The translations under genes and the position numbers were made by a program. The notes beneath the pieces are model-generated. The model was not told the DNA's origin. It saw only the letters and a list, made by a program, of their open reading frames with translations, and ran no database searches. A stretch of 54,461 nt of DNA, taken from positions 1 through 54,461 of the forward strand of contig NZ_JAKWBE010000041.1 in assembly GCF_022513565.1 (NCBI RefSeq), given 5' to 3'. Source of the DNA: Streptomyces gilvus (GTDB lineage: Bacteria > Actinomycetota > Actinomycetes > Streptomycetales > Streptomycetaceae). Below are positions 24,448 through 31,078 of this stretch, in pieces (within the stretch, counting starts at the first letter, position 1; each line of letters starts with the position of its first letter).

Positions 24448-25595
24448 GGCTCGGCGTCATATCGCGGGCGTACCTCGGCACGCTCGCGCAGCACCCCGGC
24501 GTGCGGATCGCCGCCGTCGCCGACCTCGACGCCGCCCGAGCGGCCGAGGTCGCCCAACAGCTGCCGGGCACCGAGGCGTTGAGCGTCGAGGATCTGCTCG
24601 CCGCCCCCGACCTCGACACGGTCCTCAACCTCACCACCCCCGCCGCGCACGCCGAGATCGCCCTCGGCGCGATCGGCCACGGCAAGCACGTCTACGCCGA
24701 GAAGCCGCTGGCCTGTACCTTCGACGACGGCAAAGCGGTCCTCGACGCGGCCACCGCGGCGGGAGTCGGTGTCGCCTGCGCGCCGGACACCGTCCTGGGC
24801 ACCGGTACCCAGACAGCCCGCGCGGCCGTCGACGCCGGGCTGATCGGGCGGCCGTTCGCGGCGTCGGCGGTCATGGTCACCCCGGGCCACGAACGCTGGC
24901 ACCCCAACCCCGACTTCTACTACGCGCCGGGCGGCGGCCCGTTGCTGGACATGGGGCCCTACTACATCTCGGCCCTCGTCCACCTCCTCGGCCCGGTACG
25001 GACGGTGACCGGCGCGTCCAGCCGGCTGCGCGGTGAGCGGGTCATCGGGTCCGGGCCGCGTCAGGGGGAGCGGGTCCCGGTCGAGGTGGACAGCCATGTC
25101 TCCGGCGTCCTGGAACACGCCGGCGGCGCCCTCTCCACCCTCACCACCAGCTTCGACGGCGTCACCACCACCGCCGCGCCGATCGAGGTCCACGGCGAGA
25201 AGGGGACCCTGGCCGTCCCCGATCCCAACCATTTCGACGGCGAGGTACGGCTCTACGAGCTGGGCGGCACCGGCTGGCGCACCCTCCCTCCGTCGGCGGG
25301 CTACGCCGACGCGGCCCGCGGCATCGGCCTGCTCGACTTCCTCAGGGCCGACGACCGGCGCCCGCCCCGCGCCGGCGGGGACGTCGCCCTGCACGTGCTG
25401 GAGACGATGACGGCGCTGCTGTGCTCCGCGGCCGAGGGCAGACGCATCACCCTGACGACCTCGGTGGAACGACCCGAGCCGGTCCCGCTCACCCCGGCGT
25501 GGATGTGGAAGGGACCTCAGGACCCGCAAGAGGGACCCCGAGAGGGAACCCGAGAGGGAACCCGAGAGGGCACCCAAGGCTGTCTCCCTATGTAG
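24417..25595 (+). CDS. Gfo/Idh/MocA family oxidoreductase
   Basis: A 392-residue NAD(P)-dependent sugar or inositol-type dehydrogenase. An N-terminal Rossmann fold opens with RIGIVGLGVISRAYLGTLAQ, EKPLACT carries the catalytic Lys, and GGGPLLDMGPYYISALVHLLG begins the C-terminal sheet domain. GTG 24417 with gagagggga upstream lies inside the ThuA gene, so the two are translationally coupled. The C-terminus ends in four EG(P/T)R repeats from a 12-bp tandem repeat. The stop codon lies within an inverted repeat that also serves as operator for the next gene. Confidence 0.9.
   Translation: MGDAHRIGIVGLGVISRAYLGTLAQHPGVRIAAVADLDAARAAEVAQQLPGTEALSVEDLLAAPDLDTVLNLTTPAAHAEIALGAIGHGKHVYAEKPLACTFDDGKAVLDAATAAGVGVACAPDTVLGTGTQTARAAVDAGLIGRPFAASAVMVTPGHERWHPNPDFYYAPGGGPLLDMGPYYISALVHLLGPVRTVTGASSRLRGERVIGSGPRQGERVPVEVDSHVSGVLEHAGGALSTLTTSFDGVTTTAAPIEVHGEKGTLAVPDPNHFDGEVRLYELGGTGWRTLPPSAGYADAARGIGLLDFLRADDRRPPRAGGDVALHVLETMTALLCSAAEGRRITLTTSVERPEPVPLTPAWMWKGPQDPQEGPREGTREGTREGTQGCLPM
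25529..25576 (+). repeat. Four 12-bp in-frame tandem repeats
   Basis: AGAGGGAACCCG occurs four times with changes in the first and last units, encoding the EGPR-EGTR-EGTR-EGTQ tail of the oxidoreductase. Slippage here would only change tail length. Confidence 0.85.
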
Positions 25596-25610
25596 ACACC
25601 GTCTTACATA
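25589..25610. promoter_or_regulatory. Sugar-acid cluster operator 1
   Basis: TATGTA at 25589 and TACATA at 25605 are exact inverted arms around GACACCGTCT, an AT-rich dyad 60 bases before the TauE-type gene. The half-site ATGTA(a)GAC is repeated at 26507, upstream of the permease. The shape suits a GntR/FadR-type regulator; no such gene is nearby. Confidence 0.6.
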
Positions 25611-25669
25611 CGGGACGTTCACCGGGCAACATGGGGCCTCCGTGCTCACCGACTGGAGAGGGAGGCCCC

Positions 25670-26431
25670 GTGTCGGCCGGCTCCGTGTTCCTGCTCGCCG
25701 TGGCCGGCGTCGCCTCCGGGCTCGCCGGATCGATCGCCGGACTGGCCTCGCTCTTCAGCTATCCCGCGCTGCTGGCCGCCGGTCTGCCGCCGGTGGCCGC
25801 CAACGTCACCAACGCGGTCGCGCTGTTCACCAACACCCTGGGAACCGCGGCCGGTTCACGAGAGGAACTGCGCGGACAGCGCCGCCGTCTGGTCCGGCTC
25901 GGGCTGCTCTCGGCGGTCGGCGGCTCGGTCGGCGCGGCGCTGCTGCTGGGCACGCCGTCGTCGACCTTCGAACACGTCGTGCCGTGGCTGATCGCCCTGG
26001 GATCGGTCCTGATTCTCGTACGTGAACCACTGCGCCGCATCGCCGGCCGACGCCCGTCACGCGACGGCCTGCGCGGCCGGCTCCCGCTGATCTTCGCCGT
26101 CCTCCTCGTGGGGCTCTACGGCGGCTACTTCGGGGCCGCCTCCGGCGTCCTGATGCTCGCGGTGCTGTCCCTCGCCGCCGACGAGCCGCTCCGGGTGACC
26201 AACGCCGTCAAGAACGTCGCCACGGGAGCCGCCAACGTCACCGCGGCGATCGCCTACGCCTTCCTCGCGCCGGTCCACTGGCAGGCGGCAGCGGCACTCG
26301 GCCTCGGCTGTCTGATCGGCAGCCGGGTGGGACCGGTGGTCGTACGACGGCTGCCCGAGAAACCGCTGCGGATCGCCATCGCGCTGGCGGGGCTCGGGCT
26401 GGCCGTGTCGCTCTGGTACCGGACCGGCTGA
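25670..26431 (+). CDS. TauE/SafE family transporter
   Basis: A 253-residue membrane protein with eight predicted helices in two halves (SGLAGSIAGLASLFSYPALL and YGGYFGAASGVLMLAVLSL). Related proteins export sulfite, sulfonates or other small anions. In this cluster it may carry a sugar-acid-derived anion, but that is inference. GTG 25670 has GAGAGGGAGG upstream, an excellent ribosome site. It lies between the Gfo/Idh gene and the broken GntP permease. Confidence 0.88.
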   Translation: MSAGSVFLLAVAGVASGLAGSIAGLASLFSYPALLAAGLPPVAANVTNAVALFTNTLGTAAGSREELRGQRRRLVRLGLLSAVGGSVGAALLLGTPSSTFEHVVPWLIALGSVLILVREPLRRIAGRRPSRDGLRGRLPLIFAVLLVGLYGGYFGAASGVLMLAVLSLAADEPLRVTNAVKNVATGAANVTAAIAYAFLAPVHWQAAAALGLGCLIGSRVGPVVVRRLPEKPLRIAIALAGLGLAVSLWYRTG

Positions 26432-26500
26432 CGGCGCGTCAGCGCAAGTCGACCGGTGGACACCCATTGACCCGGACGTGTCGATCAACCTAACCTCCGT

Positions 26501-26529
26501 CCTCATATGTAGACGACGTCCTCATGAGG
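26501..26529. promoter_or_regulatory. Sugar-acid cluster operator 2
   Basis: ATGTAGACGACGTCCTCAT (26507-26525) shares its left half ATGTAGAC with site 25589-25610 and is nested in CCTCAT/ATGAGG outer arms (26501-26506, 26524-26529). It lies 48 bases before the GntP-type permease start and would control the remaining permease-gudD transcription unit. Confidence 0.55.
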
Positions 26530-26576
26530 GGACTTCGTTCAGATATATGCACAGCGGTTCAAGGGAGAACTGACAG

Positions 26577-26973
26577 ATGCCGCTCGTGGTGGTCGGGGTC
26601 AGCGTGCTGATCCTTCTGTTCCTGATGACCAAACTCCGGCTGAACGGCTTCGCTCCTGGCCTGGCTGATCGCCGTCATCCTCCGCGTCGCCCTCGGCTCC
26701 GCGACCGTCGCCGTCGTCACCGCCTCCGGTGTCGCGCTGCCCCTGCTCGCCGGCAGCGGCATCCACCCCGAGGTGATGGTGCTCGCCGTCTCCTGCGGCT
26801 CGATCGCGTTCTCCCATGTGAACGATCCCGGCTTCTGGATGTTCAAGGAGTACTTCAACCTGTCCGTCATCGACGCGATCAAGGCACGGACGACCTATAC
26901 GACGGTGCTCGCGATACTCGGCCTGGGCGGCGTGCTCGTCCTCGAGCAGGTGCTCGACGCCCTCAACGTGTGA
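26577..26973 (+). pseudogene. GntP-family sugar-acid permease with large internal deletion
   Basis: From ATG 26577 the frame reads MPLVVVGVSVLILLFLMTKL then RLNGF, a typical start of gluconate/glucarate permeases. At about 26640-26650 it shifts by one frame into ASLLAWLIAVILRVALGSAT, then SCGSIAFSHVNDPGFWMFKE and LGGVLVLEQVLDALNV*, the last ~110 residues of the same family. Roughly 320 codons are missing. Start, ribosome site and stop are all still in place. Confidence 0.85.
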
Positions 26974-27014
26974 CCGCTCACCGCCAACCCCCCTCAAGAG
27001 AACGGCACTTGCCC

Positions 27015-28343
27015 ATGACCCAGCCCGTCGTCACGACGTTCTCCGTCTACCCGGTCGCCGGCCGGGACTCCATGCTGCTCAACCTCTCCGGCGCCCACGC
27101 CCCCTACTTCACCCGCAACGTCCTCGTCATCGAGGACTCCGAAGGGCGCACCGGACTGGGCGAGGTGCCCGGCGGTGAGCAGATCACCCAGACCCTGCGC
27201 GACGCCGAACACCTCGTGCTGGGCGCACGCGTCGGCGACTACAAGCGCGTACTCCGGTCCGTTCAGGCCGAGTTCGCCGACCGTGACACCGGCGGCCGCG
27301 GCGCCCAGACCTTCGACCTGCGCACCACCGTGCACGCCGTCACCGCGATCGAGTCGGCCCTCCTCGACCTCCTCGGCCGGCATCTGGAGGTCCCGGTGGC
27401 CGCCCTCCTCGGCGACGGCAAGCAGCGCGACGCCGTACGCGTCCTCGGCTACCTCTTCTACGTCGGCGACCCCGACCGCACCGACCTCGACTACCACCGC
27501 GCGCCGGACGCGGACGTGGAGTGGTACCGCCTCCGTCACGAGGAGGCGCTGACCCCCGAGGCGATCGTCCGCCAGGCCGAGGCGACCTACGACCACTACG
27601 GCTTCCGGGACTTCAAGCTCAAGGGCGGTGTCCTGCCCGGCGCCGAGGAGGTCGAGGCCGTACGGGCGCTCAAGGACCGCTTCCCCGAGGCCCGGGTCAC
27701 ACTGGACCCGAACGGGGCCTGGTCCCTGCGCGAGGCCGTCGAGCTGTGCCGCCCCCTCGTCGGCACCCTCGCCTACGCCGAGGACCCCTGCGGAGCCGAG
27801 GGCGGCTACTCGGGCCGCGAGATCCTCGCGGAGTTCCGCCGGGCCACCGGGCTGCCGACGGCCACCAACATGATCGCCACCGACTGGCGGCAGCTGACCC
27901 ACGCGCTCGCGCTGCAGTCCGTCTCCATCCCGCTCGCCGACCCGCACTTCTGGACCCTGCAGGGGTCGGTGCGCGTGGCCCAGCTGTGCAACGCGATGGG
28001 GCTGACCTGGGGTTGCCACTCCAACAACCACTTCGACATCTCGCTCGCGATGATGGCGCACTGCGGAGCCGCGGCCCCGGGCGAGTACAACGCGCTGGAC
28101 ACGCACTGGATCTGGCAGGAGGGACAGGAACGGCTGACCGTCGAGCCGCCGAGGATCGTCGGCGGCGAGGTCGCCGTGCCGGACACCCCGGGCCTCGGCG
28201 TCCGCCTCGACCGGGAAAGGCTCATGGCGGCCCACGAGTTGTACCGGGCGAAGGCGCTGTCGGGCCGCGACGACGCGATCGGCATGCGCCATCTCATCGA
28301 CGGCTGGACCTTCGACGCCCAACGCCCCTGTCTCGTGCGCTGA
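27015..28343 (+). CDS. gudD: Glucarate dehydratase
   Basis: A 442-residue enolase-superfamily dehydratase turning D-glucarate or L-idarate into 5-keto-4-deoxyglucarate. Active-site residues visible: Lys201/Lys203 (FKLKGG), metal ligands Asp231 (DPNG), Glu256 (YAEDP) and Asn285 (TATNM), and the His335 region WGCHSNNHFDIS. ATG 27015 lies 41 bases after the broken GntP permease, which would normally import its substrate. The downstream enzymes of the pathway (KDG dehydratase/aldolase, semialdehyde dehydrogenase) are not here. Confidence 0.93.
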   Translation: MTQPVVTTFSVYPVAGRDSMLLNLSGAHAPYFTRNVLVIEDSEGRTGLGEVPGGEQITQTLRDAEHLVLGARVGDYKRVLRSVQAEFADRDTGGRGAQTFDLRTTVHAVTAIESALLDLLGRHLEVPVAALLGDGKQRDAVRVLGYLFYVGDPDRTDLDYHRAPDADVEWYRLRHEEALTPEAIVRQAEATYDHYGFRDFKLKGGVLPGAEEVEAVRALKDRFPEARVTLDPNGAWSLREAVELCRPLVGTLAYAEDPCGAEGGYSGREILAEFRRATGLPTATNMIATDWRQLTHALALQSVSIPLADPHFWTLQGSVRVAQLCNAMGLTWGCHSNNHFDISLAMMAHCGAAAPGEYNALDTHWIWQEGQERLTVEPPRIVGGEVAVPDTPGLGVRLDRERLMAAHELYRAKALSGRDDAIGMRHLIDGWTFDAQRPCLVR

Positions 28344-28347
28344 GTTC

Positions 28348-28363
28348 GGGGCGAATCCGCCCC
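28348..28363 (+). terminator. Terminator after gudD
   Basis: GGGGCG-AATC-CGCCCC is a perfect 6-bp stem with a four-base loop, four bases after the gudD stop codon. There is no T-run, as is usual in Streptomyces. Confidence 0.55.
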
Positions 28364-28400
28364 ATCGCTTCACGGGACGCACACAAACTCCCCTCATGTG

Positions 28401-28414
28401 CTTAAAAGTTCAAG
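28401..28414. promoter_or_regulatory. MarR-like dyad before the FAD oxidoreductase
   Basis: CTTAAA-AG-TTCAAG is a CTTRAA-NN-TTYAAG dyad in an AT-rich patch 85 bases upstream of the oxidoreductase start. MarR-family operators often have this form. No MarR gene is adjacent; the only MarR sequence in the window is a remnant at 40588. Confidence 0.4.
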
Positions 28415-28498
28415 CGCTAGGCTCGTCACCAGTTCGAGTGGCCGGGGGAGCCGACGAAGGGCGCCGCTCACCACCCCCACTTGCACAGGAGACCCGGC

Positions 28499-29605
28499 GT
28501 GCGGCACGGCGACGTAGTGGTGATAGGCGGTGGCTACGCGGGCGTCCGCGTGGCGAAACGACTCGACGCGGCGGCGCGGGTGACGCTCGTGGACCGCAAG
28601 GAGGTGTTCTTCCACCGGATCGCCTCCCTGCGGGCCGGAGTCCGCCCGGAGTGGTCCGTGACGCCGTTCATCCCCTACGACCGGTTGCTGCGGCACGGCC
28701 GGGTCGTCGTGGGCAAGGTGGTCCGTGTCGACACCGCCGAGCGGCAGGTGGTGCTGGGCACGGGAGAGCGGCTGCCGTACGACGTGGTGGTGATCGCCAC
28801 CGGCGCCGACTACCCCGAACCGGCCCGCTTCGTCGGCAGCACCGCCGACGAGGCGGTCGAGGCCTTCGCCGGCCACCAGCACAAGGTGGCCGGCGCCGAG
28901 CACATCCTGGTCGTCGGCGGCGGCCCCTCCGGGGTCGAACTCAGCGCCGAGATCCGACTGGCCCGCCCGGACGCCCGGGTCACCCTCGCCCACTCCGGCA
29001 CCGAACTGCTGCAGTCGACGGGCATCGCGCGCGCCGGCCGGCGCGCCCGCGCCTGGCTTCAGTCACACGACGTCGAGGTCCGCCTCGACTCGTTCATGTC
29101 GCCCGGCAACGACTTCGGCACCTACCGCGACGCCCGGGGCAACGTCCTCGCCGCGGACCTGTCCTTCTGGGCGACGGGCACCACGCCCAACACCCTCTGG
29201 CTGCGACTGGGCGGCCACGGCGACTGGCTGAACGAGGCCGGACACATCAAGGTCGACCGGACACTGCGCGTCGGGGGACGCCTGGACGTCTTCGCGGTCG
29301 GCGACGTCAACGACGCCACCGAACTCAAGATCACCCCGGCCGCGCTGGCCCAGGCCGACCTCGCCGCCTGGAACATCCGCACCTACCTGAACAGCGGCGG
29401 CCGCCACCGCGGGGACCTGCGCCCGTACCGGCCCTTCCACCGCACCCCGATGATCGTCCCGTTCGGCTCCGCCGACGGCGTCACCGCGCTGCCCATGCCG
29501 GGCGGTGAGACCGCCGTCCTGGGAGGGCGCGCCTCGGTGCTGGCCAAGGCGAAGACCCTGATGACGCCGTACATGCGACGCCAGCTCGGCTACACCGCGA
29601 CCTGA
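28499..29605 (+). CDS. FAD-dependent NAD(P)H oxidoreductase (AIF-M2/NDH-2-like)
   Basis: A 368-residue flavoprotein. The FAD Rossmann motif VVIGGGYAGVRVAKRL is at the N-terminus, a second nucleotide motif VVGGGPSGVELSAE lies around 140, ATGADYP marks the second FAD strand, and FAVGDVND is the C-terminal FAD contact. This layout fits quinone-reducing type II NADH dehydrogenase or AIF-M2-like enzymes. GTG 28499 has CAGGAG seven bases upstream; a TTG six codons earlier is less likely. Acts in the cytoplasm, possibly membrane-associated. Confidence 0.88.
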   Translation: MRHGDVVVIGGGYAGVRVAKRLDAAARVTLVDRKEVFFHRIASLRAGVRPEWSVTPFIPYDRLLRHGRVVVGKVVRVDTAERQVVLGTGERLPYDVVVIATGADYPEPARFVGSTADEAVEAFAGHQHKVAGAEHILVVGGGPSGVELSAEIRLARPDARVTLAHSGTELLQSTGIARAGRRARAWLQSHDVEVRLDSFMSPGNDFGTYRDARGNVLAADLSFWATGTTPNTLWLRLGGHGDWLNEAGHIKVDRTLRVGGRLDVFAVGDVNDATELKITPAALAQADLAAWNIRTYLNSGGRHRGDLRPYRPFHRTPMIVPFGSADGVTALPMPGGETAVLGGRASVLAKAKTLMTPYMRRQLGYTAT

Positions 29606-29614
29606 GAACGGGAC

Positions 29615-30031
29615 TCAGCGCGGCTCGCCCCGGTAGGTGCCGAAGTACCAGCGGTTGCCCTCAGGATCGCGGGCGGCGAAGTCGCGGGAGCCGTAGTCGG
29701 TGACATGGAGGCCGGTGGTGATCTCGGCGCCGGCCGCCTTGGCGCGGGCGTGCACGGCGTCCGGGTCGGCGGTGACGACGTAGGCGCTGAAGGCGCCGGG
29801 CGGGGTCGGGCCCTCGCCGGGTTCCTGGTTCTCGCGCACCGAGCCCAGCATCACCCCGCCGCCCTCGGGCCAGCTGAGCTGGGCGTGCTCGACGAGGTCG
29901 CCGTCGCCGTAGACGACGGTCTCCTCGAAGCCGAAGGCGTCGACCAGGAAGCGGATCAGCGCCCGGGCGTCGCGGGCGCGCAGGGTGGGCCAGACCTGCG
30001 GGGCGGGCGGCTGCTTGGCGGTGTCGGTCAT
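29615..30031 (-). CDS. VOC/glyoxalase superfamily protein
   Basis: A 138-residue VOC-fold protein containing VWPTLRARDARALIRFLVDA and FGFEETVVYGDGD, with a C-terminal DFAARDPEGNRWYFGTYRG. This resembles PhnB/bleomycin-resistance-like members, with no assignable substrate. ATG 30031 follows GAAAGG. The AraC-type gene lies 52 bases upstream on the same strand, so the two may form one unit or a regulator-target pair. Confidence 0.88.
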   Translation of the reverse strand: MTDTAKQPPAPQVWPTLRARDARALIRFLVDAFGFEETVVYGDGDLVEHAQLSWPEGGGVMLGSVRENQEPGEGPTPPGAFSAYVVTADPDAVHARAKAAGAEITTGLHVTDYGSRDFAARDPEGNRWYFGTYRGEPR

Positions 30032-30083
30032 GACGGCGGGCCTTTCGGTGCGGGGAGCCGGAGTCGGCCGTACCCCTTCAGCG

Positions 30084-30935
30084 TCACGCGGGCGGATGGT
30101 GCCCGGATTGGATGTTTCGGAACTCCTGCGCCAGCCAGGCGCTCGGTGTGCAGGAGGCCAGCGCCGCGAACTCCCGGTCGAGGTGGGACTGGTCCGCGTA
30201 ACCGCAGTCGGCGGCCAGAGCGGCGAGGTCGGACCGGCCGGGGCGCCGGGCGAGACGGCGCCGGGTCAGGTCGAAGCGGACGACCCGGGCGGCCGCCTTG
30301 GGGGTGAGGCCGATCTCCGCGCGGAAGCGGTTGCGCAGATGGCGGTCGCTGCAGCCGGTGACGGCGGCGAGTTCCTCGACGCGCGCCCGCCCGCCGGTGG
30401 CCAGCAGCCGCCGCCAGGCCTCCGTGAGGGGTGCGGCGGCCGTGCGGGTGCCGTCGTGGCGTGCCATCCGGGCCAGCAGCCAGTCGTCGAGGACCCGGAA
30501 GCGGGCGGGCCAGTCCGGTGCCTCGCGCAGTCTGTCGTGCGCCTCGCGCACGTCCGCGCCCAGGGCGTCGTCGGCGTGGACGTCGATCCCGGCCAGCTCG
30601 CCCGCGGGCAGCCCCAGCAGGACGCGGGCGCCGAGCGGGCTGATCGCCAGCTGGACGCCGGACTGCCGGCCGGGGATCCGGATGAGGGCGGGCGAGGTGT
30701 GCAGACCGCCGAGCAGGGTCGGATACTCGCCCGGAGCGGCCCCCGGGTCGGGGTGGGCGGCGATGCTCAGCGGCTCGTCCAGGGTCAGGATCAGCGTCAG
30801 CCACGGCGAGGGCAGCCCGCGGTGCGTGGCGGCCGGGACGCCGCGCTGCCGGTAGCCGGAGTACCAGCCGACCAGCCCCCGCAACGGCGGCGCCGGCCCG
30901 ACCCGTACCGCCTCGTCCACGATCTCGCCGCCCAT
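30084..30935 (-). CDS. AraC-family transcriptional regulator
   Basis: A 283-residue regulator. An N-terminal effector domain with LRGLVGWYSGY and HTSPALIRIPGRQSGVQLAI resembles the DUF6597-type sensing domain. The C-terminal double helix-turn-helix (about 185-275) includes RARVEELAAVTGCSDRHLRN and AALAADCGYADQSHLDREF. It ends just before the VOC gene on the same strand, and probably controls it. Confidence 0.88.
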   Translation of the reverse strand: MGGEIVDEAVRVGPAPPLRGLVGWYSGYRQRGVPAATHRGLPSPWLTLILTLDEPLSIAAHPDPGAAPGEYPTLLGGLHTSPALIRIPGRQSGVQLAISPLGARVLLGLPAGELAGIDVHADDALGADVREAHDRLREAPDWPARFRVLDDWLLARMARHDGTRTAAAPLTEAWRRLLATGGRARVEELAAVTGCSDRHLRNRFRAEIGLTPKAAARVVRFDLTRRRLARRPGRSDLAALAADCGYADQSHLDREFAALASCTPSAWLAQEFRNIQSGHHPPA

Positions 30936-31078
30936 ACGGCCATTGTGCCGCGCCGCGCCGGAACGGGCTCGTGGACGGCCGGGCAGCGCCTCGGCTCGGA
31001 GCGGCCACCCCGGTCGTGCCCGGCGACGTCACCGACCAGCGGGCGCTCGTCCTGCTCCGCGACGTGCCGGGCGGGAGT

